Positions 1-6,733 of a DNA stretch of 13,542 nt are shown piece by piece. Origin of the DNA: JBKQHQ01 sp052148715 (lineage in GTDB: Bacteria; Pseudomonadota; Alphaproteobacteria; Rhizobiales; Xanthobacteraceae). Both the position numbers and the translations under genes were made by a program. The DNA lies in assembly GCA_052148715.1 (NCBI GenBank), contig JBKQHQ010000073.1, positions 1-13,542 on the forward strand, written 5' to 3'. Positions within the stretch are counted from its first letter, which is position 1, and every line of letters begins with the position of its first letter. Under the pieces are notes generated by a model that was not told where the DNA came from, did no database searches, and saw only the letters and a program-made list of their open reading frames with translations.

Positions 1-2
1 AT

Positions 3-220
3 GATCTGGCCGAGCCGAACTGGAGGCTCACGGTGTCCGATAACGGGATCGGCAAGCCGGAGGGCCACGCGAGCAAGACAAATCCAGGGCTCGGCACGAG
101 CATCATCGCAGCCCTGCCAAGCAGCTCGATGCTCGTGTCGACGTCGTGATGGACCCGCACGGCACGAAGGTATCGATCACCCACGCAACGTTTGGGTCGC
201 GCTCCCCCGCGGCCCCCTAG
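3..220 (+). pseudogene. Sensor histidine kinase, C-terminal ATPase fragment, frameshifted
   Basis: This is the last part of a two-component sensor kinase (HATPase_c domain, probably the HisKA_2/HWE-type found in rhizobia) that would bind ATP and phosphorylate itself. From base 3 the frame reads WRLTVSDNGIGKPE, with the G1 box DNGIG, then NPGLGTSIIAAL, with the G2 glycines. Near base 116 the reading must shift by one base (one base appears missing) to continue as AKQLDARVDVVMDPHGTKVS, ending at the TAG at 218-220. The 5' part lies outside the window. The family call rests on the G1/G2 boxes and the typical ending. Whether the lost base is a real mutation or a sequencing error cannot be told from this sequence. 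Confidence 0.7.
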
Positions 221-246
221 GCGGCTCCGATGAATTTTCTGGTGAT

Positions 247-548
247 GGAGCACGCGGACTGGATCCCGGAACCGAGGCGCTGAGAACCTTGGCCTTTGCG
301 GTCTTGGTGTTCGGGAGTGAGGCGACGATCTATGCCATTCGCGAACGTCGGCATCTGTGAGTTCCCGCCCGAGCCTTTGGCTTGCCGCCTCGTCCGTAGC
401 GGATGTCCTGATCGCTTCGATATTGGCCATCGCCGGAATCGCCATGACGCCCTTGCCGGCCTTGGTCGTGGTTGGCACACTTGCCGCAACAGTCGCTTTC
501 GCCGTCATCCTGGATTTCGTGAAGGTTCCGGTTTTTCGTCGTCTTTAG
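247..548 (+). pseudogene. P-type cation-transporting ATPase, C-terminal remnant, frameshifted
   Basis: This is a remnant of the last transmembrane segments of a P-type ATPase, most like the bacterial 'plasma-membrane proton-efflux' group. One frame reads TEALRTLAFAVLVFGSEATIYAIRERRHL and stops at 358-360. One base out of step, from 357, the sequence goes on as SSRPSLWLAASSVADVLIAS, then a long hydrophobic stretch and DFVKVPVFRRL before the TAG at 546-548. Restoring one G would join the two as RRHLWSSRPS, the usual family sequence. The catalytic DKTG and nucleotide-binding domains are absent, and the upstream neighbour is an unrelated kinase tail, so the gene is truncated as well as frameshifted. 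PPK2 begins 35 bases downstream. Confidence 0.7.
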
Positions 549-583
549 GATCGCCTAGAGCGCCGCCGCCAAAAAGGATACGG

Positions 584-1453
584 ATGAAGATCAATTCAAA
601 GGATTTTCGGGTGCGGGAAGGAGACGAGGTCAATCTCAAGAAGTGGCCGACGAACGTGGAGCCTGTGTACAAGTCGAAGGAGGACTATCAAAAGCTCCTT
701 GCAGAGCATGTTGCGCAACTGAGCTCGCAGCAGCAGCTTCTCTACGCATCCAACCGCTACGCCATCCTGCTGATCTTTCAAGCGATGGATGCGGCCGGAA
801 AAGACGGCGCCATCAAGCACGTGATGTCCGGGGTTAACCCGCAAGGCTGCCAGGTATTCAGCTTCAAGCATCCCAGCCCGGCCGAGTTGCAGCACGATTT
901 TCTTTGGCGCACCACGCGAGATCTGCCGGAACGCGGGCGGATCGGCATTTTCAACCGATCCTATTACGAAGAGGTGCTGATCGTCCGCGTGCACCGCGCC
1001 ATTCTCCGCAGCGAAGGGCTCCCGGACCCGCCGCGCGGCCACAAGACTGTCTGGCGCGACCGGTATCGCTCGATCGTAGATTTGGAGCGGCACCTCTACT
1101 GCAACGGAACCCGCATCATCAAGTTCTACCTCCACCTCTCAAAGGATGAGCAGCGAAAGCGTTTCCTGCAACGGATCGACGAGCCGGAAAAGAACTGGAA
1201 ATTCAGCCTTGCGGACGTCGAGGAGCGGAAATTCTGGAAGCACTATATGAAGGCCTATGAGGAATGCCTTGGCGCAACGAGCATGAGCGACGCCCCCTGG
1301 TATGTCGTTCCTGCCGACGACAAGGAAAACGCCCGGCTGATTGTGTCCCAAATTGTCGTCGATACGCTCGAAGGGCTTAAGATGACTTATCCAAAAACGA
1401 GCGCAGCGCGTCGGCGCGAATTGCTGTCGATCCGCAAGCGGCTCACGAAATGA
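584..1453 (+). CDS. ppk2: Polyphosphate kinase 2 family protein (polyphosphate:nucleotide phosphotransferase)
   Basis: PPK2 enzymes are cytosolic P-loop kinases that move phosphate between inorganic polyphosphate and nucleoside mono- or diphosphates, regenerating nucleotides when energy is short. The ATG at 584 has an AAGGA ribosome site five bases upstream and gives 289 residues, a normal length; the frame is open further upstream but that part is the ATPase remnant. The Walker A motif AMDAAGKDG is at residues 67-75, the Walker B-like GIFNRSYYEEVLIVRVH at 121-137, and the basic lid KDEQRKRFLQRID at 187-199, followed by KNWKFSLADVEER and DAPWYVVPADDKENAR (236-251). These fit the TIGR03709-type branch. 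Whether ADP, GDP or AMP is preferred cannot be read from the motifs. The gene is intact although both neighbours upstream are broken. Confidence 0.93.
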   Translation: MKINSKDFRVREGDEVNLKKWPTNVEPVYKSKEDYQKLLAEHVAQLSSQQQLLYASNRYAILLIFQAMDAAGKDGAIKHVMSGVNPQGCQVFSFKHPSPAELQHDFLWRTTRDLPERGRIGIFNRSYYEEVLIVRVHRAILRSEGLPDPPRGHKTVWRDRYRSIVDLERHLYCNGTRIIKFYLHLSKDEQRKRFLQRIDEPEKNWKFSLADVEERKFWKHYMKAYEECLGATSMSDAPWYVVPADDKENARLIVSQIVVDTLEGLKMTYPKTSAARRRELLSIRKRLTK

Positions 1454-1544
1454 GAAGCCGCTGGCGTGCCGTCGCCGTAAATAAATATCTCTGATATGCT
1501 ACGAGGTGGTGGCTATTTCGCCTCAATAGCCCCATATTCGCAAT

Positions 1545-1823
1545 ATGTACGAAGACCGAGAAGGCGAATTCGGCTTTACCATCCAAAGACACCGCTTCAG
1601 CACCGGCAAAGCCAGCTGGATCTGGCACGTCCGTCACCTTCCGAGCGGATGTCTTGTGGATGCAGGGTCTTCGTTGCGCTCGCACGATCACGCGAAAACT
1701 GCCGCATTTAACGCGATATGGAACGCTGAGCTGCAGACTTGCCCCACGCTGTCGTTGACGCAGGGTTTGGGATCTATGCACAATTTGGACCCGAATCCGC
1801 ATCTGGCAGACGGCGACAAGTAA
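1545..1823 (+). CDS. Small hypothetical protein (92 aa)
   Basis: I do not recognise this family. The frame encodes a soluble, Trp- and His-containing protein with the segments WIWHVRHLPSGCLVDAGSS (about residues 26-44) and HAKTAAFNAIWNAEL (49-63). The layout, a short two-strand-like start followed by a helix, resembles many small rhizobial hypothetical proteins. Third codon positions lean towards G or C, as expected for a real gene here. No convincing ribosome site precedes the ATG at 1545, and the opposite strand is also open through 1443-1802, so the call is uncertain. It converges on the Crp/Fnr gene with 72 bases between the two stop codons. Confidence 0.45.
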   Translation: MYEDREGEFGFTIQRHRFSTGKASWIWHVRHLPSGCLVDAGSSLRSHDHAKTAAFNAIWNAELQTCPTLSLTQGLGSMHNLDPNPHLADGDK

Positions 1824-1895
1824 GTGCCGAGAAGTGCGACTTGAATAAAACCGACCACCCGAAGACGCGATACATCCACGTCTGAAATTGGTTAA

Positions 1896-2570
1896 TTAGT
1901 CGCGATTGATGTGCGGATCGTCATGCAAAATGACGTTGAGCAGCGAGCTGTGAACCTCAAGGTGGCCATTGTAGTCGATGAGACCCAGCTTGCGGAATTT
2001 ATTCATGAAGAAGCTCACCCGGGATCGCGTCGTGCCGATCATTTCCGCGAGCGTCTCCTGGCTGACCTTGGCAATGACCGGCTCCGGCTTTCCCTCCTTG
2101 CCAAAGTTGGCCAGGATAAGAAGGAGCCGAGCCAGGCGCTTTTCGCTTGAATTGAACAGTTGATCGACCAGATCCGCCTCAACTCGGATATTGCGCGTCA
2201 GAAGGTAGGACATGAATTTATCGGCGAACTCCGGCTGCTCGTGAAGCACGCGGATCATGGCCGCCTTATCCAGGCGCGTAATCAAGCATTCCGTCATGGC
2301 CGCCGCGGTCGCCAAGCGACGCGGCTGCCCGACCAAGCACGATTCGCCGCAGAAATCGCCCTGACCGAGGATTGCAATAACCGCTTCCTTTCCTTGCGTC
2401 GAAAGGGCGGTAATTTTGACCTTGCCTTTGTTGATGTAGAAGATCGAATCCGCTGCCTCGCCCTGCGAGAAAATAACCGCACCTTCGCCGTAGGTCGATT
2501 TCGCGGTTCCCCGGCCGGCGTCGGATAAAATGGCCTCGATATCAAACGGAGGCCCCGATTTGGTGCCCAT
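1896..2570 (-). CDS. Crp/Fnr family transcriptional regulator
   Basis: This is a 224-residue DNA-binding regulator with an N-terminal cyclic-nucleotide-binding-type beta barrel (about residues 25-115, including FSQGEAADSIFYINKGKVKI and GQGDFCGESCLVG), a long dimerisation helix (about 115-145) and a C-terminal winged helix-turn-helix (VSQETLAEMIGTTRSRVSFF, residues 169-188). The ATG at 2570 is chosen because a GAGAGG ribosome site lies five bases upstream; the frame continues to 2648 without a better start. The N-terminal cysteine cluster that binds [4Fe-4S] in Fnr is missing, and the cysteines at 74, 78 and 95 lie inside the barrel, so oxygen sensing of the Fnr type is unlikely. The effector and targets are unknown. 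It is transcribed alone and converges on the small gene at 1545. Confidence 0.9.
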   Translation of the reverse strand: MGTKSGPPFDIEAILSDAGRGTAKSTYGEGAVIFSQGEAADSIFYINKGKVKITALSTQGKEAVIAILGQGDFCGESCLVGQPRRLATAAAMTECLITRLDKAAMIRVLHEQPEFADKFMSYLLTRNIRVEADLVDQLFNSSEKRLARLLLILANFGKEGKPEPVIAKVSQETLAEMIGTTRSRVSFFMNKFRKLGLIDYNGHLEVHSSLLNVILHDDPHINRD

Positions 2571-3087
2571 GCCGCCCTCTCTTTCCACCGGCAGCACGCA
2601 AAACCGATTGAGGCGTTGTCGTGCGAGCACGAGGCATTTTAGCGCCAACAGCGAGGTTGGTCCAACGGTGGTGCTCAGGCTGGGTCGTCTGGGCGCGCCC
2701 TCGATTCCGCCGACGAGCAGGCTGCGACGTGGACGCTCACTCCGAAGCCAGCATCCCTGCGCCGACTAAGCGGCGTAGCGTGGTATCCTAGGGACTGACC
2801 AGCAGCCCCGGACGACGCGGAGAATCCTGCCGGCGACTGCTCCCTTGCATGTTGGATTTGGCCTCGCGGTGGCCAGAAAATCAAGCGACACCTTACCCCG
2901 CAAGTATTCGATCTGAAAGACCTCGCCGCGGCTCGGCACCGCCGCCGCGACGGCTTTCGGCTAGCAGAGAGCCTATCTGATGGTGACGGCATATCGCACC
3001 GTATCACCTTCGCTGCCTTTTACAATTACATCGGGAACAAAGAGCCCCCTCGATGCGTTTGCCTAATACCTTAAATTGGAGATTGTT
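2571..3087. other. Intergenic region between the Crp/Fnr gene and the 95-aa secreted protein
   Basis: About 515 bases separate these two divergent genes. Reading frames in this stretch, including one of 110 codons on the minus strand (2675-3007), are Arg/Ser-rich low-complexity translations with no recognisable motif, and I do not support them as genes. The only clear element is the EcfG-type promoter at 3034-3059. I see no obvious promoter for the Crp/Fnr gene and no transposon or RNA gene. Confidence 0.5.
3034..3059 (+). promoter_or_regulatory. EcfG (general stress sigma factor) promoter, perfect match
   Basis: GGAAC at 3034-3038 and CGTT at 3056-3059 are separated by 17 bases, exactly the consensus known for sigma-EcfG promoters in Alphaproteobacteria. 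The start of transcription would fall near 3066, giving a leader of about 22 bases before the ATG at 3088, with GGAG at 3078-3081 as part of the ribosome site. Fit and position make this one of the strongest regulatory calls in the window. Confidence 0.8.
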
Positions 3088-3375
3088 ATGAATACGCGCT
3101 CTATGTTACTCTCGGCAGCAATCTGCCTATCACCCCTCTCGGCTCTCGCAGGGGTCTCCGGCACTCCCAACAACCTGATCACGTTGGCGCAAGGCGACGT
3201 GAGGGTCGGTCCGAATGGCGTCACCATCGGGGACCGCGACCATGATCGTGATCGGCGGCGTGACCGCGATACGGTCGGCTCCGGTGAACGACGGGATCAT
3301 GACGGCGAACGAAATTGCCGGTCTGTGACGGTCGAAGAACACGGCGCGAGCCGCACAACGCGCCGGTGCGACTGA
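3088..3375 (+). CDS. Small secreted Asp/Arg/His-rich protein (95 aa)
   Basis: The ATG at 3088 follows a GGAG ribosome site. Residues 1-21 (MNTRSMLLSAAICLSPLSALA) form a clear Sec signal peptide with an Ala-rich cleavage site. The mature part has a short GVTIGDR strand and then a charged run of D, R and H repeats (about residues 48-72). It ends in ERNCRSVTVEEHGASRTTRRCD, where Cys77 and Cys94 could form a disulfide. Small periplasmic proteins of this style, with an 'IGDRDH' repeat and a paired-Cys tail, are frequent in Bradyrhizobium relatives, but no function is known to me. The EcfG promoter just upstream makes it a likely general stress protein. A strong hairpin follows the gene, so it is probably transcribed alone. 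Confidence 0.8.
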   Translation: MNTRSMLLSAAICLSPLSALAGVSGTPNNLITLAQGDVRVGPNGVTIGDRDHDRDRRRDRDTVGSGERRDHDGERNCRSVTVEEHGASRTTRRCD

Positions 3376-3411
3376 CCTAGTTCACCTTGATCAACGTGCA
3401 TCCCAAGTGTC

Positions 3412-3438
3412 GCCGGCCGGGCCGCAAGCCCGGCCGGC
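3412..3438 (+). terminator. Strong GC hairpin after the 95-aa gene
   Basis: GCCGGCCGGGC (3412-3422) and GCCCGGCCGGC (3428-3438) form a perfect 11-bp stem around the loop CGCAA. The run of T that marks an intrinsic terminator is weak (TTCGCATT). It lies 37 bases after the stop at 3375, a typical place for transcription to end. Confidence 0.6.
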
Positions 3439-3614
3439 TTCGCATTGATAAAGCGGCGAACCGATCGGTCGCAAAACGCAGAGCGGCTGTTAGGGCCTTG
3501 AAGAACGAATGATCCGCGTTTTTGTTCTAAATAACGATATATTTGATCGGAACATTACCCAACCGGTTTTACTTCTTCCTAAGAGGGGCACCTAGAAATA
3601 TTTGGAGATTTACC

Positions 3615-4301
3615 ATGAGGAATACTTTTCTTATCACCGTTGCCACCGCGGCGTTGGTGGCGGGAGCCGGGTTGGCATCCGCGCAGGGCGTGAACGAGCG
3701 TTCCGATCCGCATGCCGCAGCCGCTCCGGAGCAGAAAGCGCCGACAGGCAAGGCAGACCAAAAGCTCAATGCGCCGAAGACGTCGCAGTCGGTAGCGCCG
3801 GCTCCGATCGCGCATACTCTGGAGAAGGCGAAGCCAGCACCGGTCGCTGAAGCGCCGGAGAAGGGGAAGCAGGCACCGCTGGCACAGGCGCCTGAGAAGG
3901 CACCAGGCTCCAAGCGCGATACGTCGGGCCAGGGAAGCGGCTCGCAGTCTCAGCAGCCTTCGCCGCCGCACGACGCGCAGTCGCCGAGCAAGGAAGGTGG
4001 TCCACACGCGGCCGTGCCGGGCGAGCCGAAGTCCGGCGCTTCCGTCATCCCGCTGTCAACCGAGCAGCATGCACGAATCCGCGACACGATACGAGGCGAG
4101 AAGGTCGAGCATCTTAGCAATGTGCAATTCTCAATCTCGGTGGGCGAGGCCGTTCCGCAAACGGTGCATCTTTTCAGGTTGCCGGCCCAGATCGTCGATT
4201 ATGCGCCGCAATATCAGGACTATGAGTACATCCTGGTCGGTGACGACATTCTGATCGTGGATCCCCGCACACTCAGAATCGTAGCGGTGATTGCCAGCTA
4301 A
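3615..4301 (+). CDS. Secreted DUF1236 domain protein with Ala/Pro/Lys-rich linker
   Basis: The ATG at 3615 gives a 228-residue protein with a signal peptide (residues 1-24, MRNTFLITVATAALVAGAGL ending in ASAQ). Residues 25-140 are a disordered Ala/Pro/Lys-rich linker in which a 12-residue unit (EKAKPAPVAEAP, EKGKQAPLAQAP) repeats around 70-97. Residues 145-226 match the DUF1236 domain seen in many rhizobial periplasmic proteins: PLSTEQHARIRDTI, then IVDYAPQYQDYEYILVGDDI and IVDPRTLRIVAVI. The domain's role is not established; it is usually regarded as an envelope or stress protein. An ATTTGGAGATT site lies upstream of the start. No EcfG promoter is seen here. The TAA stop overlaps the outer arm of the palindromic element at 4297-4469. 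Confidence 0.85.
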   Translation: MRNTFLITVATAALVAGAGLASAQGVNERSDPHAAAAPEQKAPTGKADQKLNAPKTSQSVAPAPIAHTLEKAKPAPVAEAPEKGKQAPLAQAPEKAPGSKRDTSGQGSGSQSQQPSPPHDAQSPSKEGGPHAAVPGEPKSGASVIPLSTEQHARIRDTIRGEKVEHLSNVQFSISVGEAVPQTVHLFRLPAQIVDYAPQYQDYEYILVGDDILIVDPRTLRIVAVIAS

Positions 4302-4469
4302 AGCATGTCTCGCTCAAATCGAACCACGTCCTCACCACGTCATGGCCGGACTCGTTCCGGCCATCCACGTCTCGGCTGTGCTGCAAGGCCGTGAAGACGT
4401 GGATGCCCGCGACAAGCGCGGGCATGACGGCGGAGAGGTTGATTCAATCCGAACGAAACCCGCTTTAGC
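4297..4469. repeat. 173-bp palindromic intergenic repeat element
   Basis: The element begins GCTAAAGC (4297-4304) and ends with the complement GCTTTAGC (4462-4469). Inside it, two 33-base arms (4338-4370, CGTCATGGCCGG...ATCCACGT, and 4397-4429, ACGTGGATGCCCGC...GCATGACG) are inverted copies, and each also holds its own small hairpin (GGCCGG/CCGGCC and GCCCGC/GCGGGC). Translated forwards it gives HHVMAGLVPAIHV, a phrase found in many falsely predicted proteins of Bradyrhizobium-like genomes, which marks it as a dispersed repeat. The start of the element contains the stop codon of the DUF1236 gene. Confidence 0.8.
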
Positions 4470-4500
4470 TCCGAAATACACAATTCTTCAGTCGATCGAG

Positions 4501-4518
4501 GAGGGCGGTGCCGCCCTC
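4501..4518. terminator. Perfect 8-bp hairpin between convergent genes
   Basis: GAGGGCGG and CCGCCCTC flank a TG loop. It lies between the convergent DUF1236 and desaturase genes and could end transcription from either side. The following bases on the plus strand (ACTTTCTCC) are only partly T-rich. The rest of the gap 4302-4615 outside this hairpin and the repeat element shows nothing I can identify. Confidence 0.4.
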
Positions 4519-4615
4519 ACTTTCTCCGGTCATCCGTCGGTTTTGTCTTCGACGCTTTCTCGTGCGGATTTCCGATAACAAGCGGAGACCGGCAAATAGT
4601 CTTTTGGCCCGATGG

Positions 4616-5743
4616 CTAAGCGGGGCAGCGGCGCAGCTGGCGGAACGAGATGAGCCGCTGCGCGCGCTCGTCCCAAAGCACCAGACGGACGCAGCGCAGA
4701 CTCTCAGCCAGCGTGAGCCGGCCGGCCGAGCCAAGCTGGGGGTGGTCGCGGAGAACCTGGGGGAGGCGATAGAACGGTATTCCGCTGCACAGGTGGTGGA
4801 CATGGTGAATGCCGATGTTGGCCGTGAACCAGCGCAGGACACCGGGCAGCTGATAGTGCGAGCTGCCGTGGACGGCAGCGTCCTGTAAGGTCCAAGCGTC
4901 GGCGTGAGCCCAATAGGTGTCTTCGAACTGATGCTGGACATAGAACAGCCACACCCCGATCGCGCCAGCGAGCAGCGTGACCGGCATCTGCACCAGCAGG
5001 AAGGGGCCTACGCCGACCAAATACATCATGGCGACGACCAGGAGCCCGATGGCGGCATTCGTCGCCATGGTGCTGATCCACGGCTGCCAGCCATTGCGCA
5101 TCGCGCCCACCGGCAGCCGGTGCTGAAGAACAAACAGATAAGCGGGACCCACGCCGAACATGACGAGCGGATGTCGGTACAGGCGATAGCAAATCCGGCG
5201 CCATCTCGTCATCGCCGTGTACTCGTCCGCGGTCAACGTCTCGATATCACCGATCCCCCGCCGTTCCAGATTGCCGGATGTCGCGTGATGAATGGCGTGA
5301 CTGCGTCGCCAGCAGTCGTATGGCGTCAAGGTCAGAACGCCGATCGCCCGTCCGAGCCAGTCATTGGCGCGGCGGTGCCGGAAGAAGGCGCCATGTCCGC
5401 AATCGTGTTGGATCATGAACAGCCGCACCAGGAAGCCTGCCGTCGGAATGGCGAGCAACAAGCAGATCCAGTAGCCGACGCCGAGCGACGCCCACATCAA
5501 CAGCCAGAGCAGGGAGAACGGCACCACCGTGATCGCGAGCTCTGTGAGGCTGCGGGCGAGGCCGGGCCTCCGGTAACGCATAAGGATCGGTGTCCATGCC
5601 CGCGACGGGTGCACGCCGGCGGCCGCCAAGGGCGCGTTCGCACGATCCCGGACCGGGCTGGCGCTGCGGCGAGCACTGACGCGAGCCGCTGCATCGCGGG
5701 TGATCGGCTCGACTGGTGCCTTGCGATCTCTTGGGTCTGTCAT
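4616..5743 (-). CDS. Membrane fatty acid desaturase (delta-12/omega-6 type)
   Basis: This is a 375-residue integral membrane di-iron desaturase of the FA_desaturase (PF00487) family, which would introduce a double bond into acyl chains and so adjust membrane fluidity. All three histidine boxes are present: HDCGH (113-117), HAIHH (149-153) and HHVHH (313-317). A further conserved QHQFEDTYW lies at 270-278. Hydrophobic segments lie around 67-107, 192-207 and 222-270. The arrangement resembles the acyl-lipid delta-12 group, but the position of the double bond cannot be read from the sequence. The ATG at 5743 has GGAG five bases upstream. The first 50 residues are an Arg/Ala-rich cytoplasmic extension. 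It is a single-gene unit on the minus strand. Confidence 0.9.
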   Translation of the reverse strand: MTDPRDRKAPVEPITRDAAARVSARRSASPVRDRANAPLAAAGVHPSRAWTPILMRYRRPGLARSLTELAITVVPFSLLWLLMWASLGVGYWICLLLAIPTAGFLVRLFMIQHDCGHGAFFRHRRANDWLGRAIGVLTLTPYDCWRRSHAIHHATSGNLERRGIGDIETLTADEYTAMTRWRRICYRLYRHPLVMFGVGPAYLFVLQHRLPVGAMRNGWQPWISTMATNAAIGLLVVAMMYLVGVGPFLLVQMPVTLLAGAIGVWLFYVQHQFEDTYWAHADAWTLQDAAVHGSSHYQLPGVLRWFTANIGIHHVHHLCSGIPFYRLPQVLRDHPQLGSAGRLTLAESLRCVRLVLWDERAQRLISFRQLRRCPA

Positions 5744-6138
5744 TCTTGCTCCAGCCGGATTTGGTCACGCGTTGCAAATCGCACGCGCATCGGTCGCCTT
5801 CCGCCTTCGCGGAGACCCTCGAGGGTAGGCTTGGCGGGCCGGGATGTCATGCCTACCATTTTAGTTACTGCGCTCTTCAAGCGGCAAGAGTCTGTATAAA
5901 AGGAGACACCCCGCTCCCGAAGAGTGCGGCATCACAGCAGGAAAATTGTCAGGAAAACCGGAAAATTAAACACTGGTGGTTGCGCAGTTGATTAATATTC
6001 ACGTCGATTTGGATATCGCACCCCAAAAAGGGAGAATTTCTCGAAAAATTCGGACTCGTCGAGTAGCGCAGGATCGTGGCGGCACGCCAAGTGGATCGCT
6101 GGGCCGCCCGCCCTGGCCGTCTTGTCCTGTGATGCCGC
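5744..6138. other. Intergenic region upstream of the desaturase
   Basis: About 395 bases lie between the desaturase start and the DUF3309 stop. I see no gene here. Notable items are a perfect 12-bp palindrome ACCCTCGAGGGT at 5815-5826, 72 bases upstream of the desaturase start, and three GGAAAA runs at 5940-5967. On the minus strand an AT-rich weak hairpin near 6034-6052 is followed by a T run and might end the DUF3309 transcript. The part around 5930-6060 is more AT-rich than its surroundings. Confidence 0.45.
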
Positions 6139-6303
6139 CTAAATCCGTCCCATGAGAACCAAGACGACAAGGACGATCAGGATAATGCCAATAATGCCCA
6201 CGCCGCCGTGACCATAGCCGTAGCCGTAGCCGCCGAACCGGCTGCTAAACCCACCGAACAGGAAAATGACGAGGATGATGACGAGGATGAGCCCGAGCGA
6301 CAT
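6139..6303 (-). CDS. DUF3309 family small membrane protein
   Basis: This 54-residue peptide begins MSLGLILVIILVIFLFGG, has a short middle SSRFGGYGYGYGHGG (residues 20-34) and ends in a second hydrophobic helix, IIGIILIVLVVLVLMGRI. The two-helix pattern with MSLG at the start and LMGRI at the end is that of DUF3309, small inner-membrane proteins of unknown function common in Proteobacteria. The start at 6303 is chosen because AAGGAGG lies just upstream (6308-6314); an in-frame ATG further upstream at 6324 lacks such a site. It lies on the same strand as the csbD-like gene but a terminator-like hairpin separates them. Confidence 0.85.
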   Translation of the reverse strand: MSLGLILVIILVIFLFGGFSSRFGGYGYGYGHGGVGIIGIILIVLVVLVLMGRI

Positions 6304-6410
6304 GGCGCCCTCCTTTTGCTTCATTCATGCGACGAATTGCGGGCTCCGCTACCCGGCCGCCTTGCGAAACCTAGACAAGCCTATACGCGCGAGCCAATGC
6401 AAGTCTGTGC

Positions 6411-6442
6411 AAAAGTGACCACCGTCGGGACGGTCGCTTTTT
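6411..6442. terminator. Terminator-like hairpin between csbD and the DUF3309 gene
   Basis: ACCGTC (6421-6426) and GACGGT (6429-6434) pair around a GG loop. T/A runs flank the stem on both sides: TTTTT at 6438-6442 on the plus strand, and TTTT on the minus strand from AAAA at 6411-6414. It lies 80 bases past the csbD stop and would suit termination of csbD on the minus strand. The stem is short and its outer part contains bulges. Confidence 0.4.
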
Positions 6443-6521
6443 CTGGATCGGGTGAATTTGCATCTCTAGGCGCGAGGGGCCGGATACGAATCCAGAGGTC
6501 GCACCTCCGGCCGAATAAGAG

Positions 6522-6695
6522 CTACTTGCCGCGCAACGCGTCCTTAAGGCCACCGATTGCGTTCTGCACTTTGCCCTTCACTTGATCGGCCTGGCCCTCG
6601 GCTTCGAGCTTGCCGTCGCCCAAGGCCTTGCCGGCGACTTCTTTCACTTTTCCCTTGGCTTGTTGGGCAGACCCTTCAACACGATCTTTATCCAT
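6522..6695 (-). CDS. CsbD family stress protein (57 aa)
   Basis: The minus strand encodes MDKDRVEGSAQQAKGKVKEV and continues AGKALGDGKLEAEGQADQVK with GKVQNAIGGLKDALRGK, a classical CsbD-like small protein built from amphipathic KxKxxxG repeats. CsbD was described as a sigma-B general stress protein in Bacillus. In Proteobacteria homologues are very often general-stress genes, although the molecular role is not settled. The ATG at 6695 has AGGAG seven bases upstream. An EcfG-like promoter with one mismatch lies at 6734-6759 on the same strand. The gene is divergent from the PRC-barrel gene at 6923, so both may respond together. Confidence 0.92.
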   Translation of the reverse strand: MDKDRVEGSAQQAKGKVKEVAGKALGDGKLEAEGQADQVKGKVQNAIGGLKDALRGK

Positions 6696-6733
6696 ATTCG
6701 GCTCCTGACAGTTCTATGATCTCGTGAAGAATG

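Noticed and set aside
296..583. N-terminal extension of PPK2 from an upstream ATG
   Set aside because: This stretch is the ATPase remnant read out of frame; the ATG at 584 has a good ribosome site and fits the PPK2 family length.
1443..1802. 119-codon frame antisense to the 92-aa gene
   Set aside because: Arg-rich shadow translation; the plus-strand frame has better codon use and residue pattern.
2675..3007. 110-codon frame on the minus strand upstream of the Crp/Fnr gene
   Set aside because: Low-complexity Arg/Ser-rich translation without motif or ribosome site.
3387..3394. TTGATCAA as a FixK/Fnr box
   Set aside because: The half-sites lack the four-base spacer (TTGAT-N4-ATCAA) and it lies after, not before, a gene.
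3549..3574. GGAAC at 3549-3553 as an EcfG promoter for the DUF1236 gene
   Set aside because: No CGTT or near match 16-17 bases downstream (TACT/ACTT instead).
4291..4578. 95-codon frame containing HHVMAGLVPAIHV
   Set aside because: It is the translation of the dispersed palindromic repeat, a known source of false proteins.
4904..5899. 331-codon frame antisense to the desaturase
   Set aside because: It is a shadow of a clear desaturase with three intact histidine boxes and has no protein-like motif.
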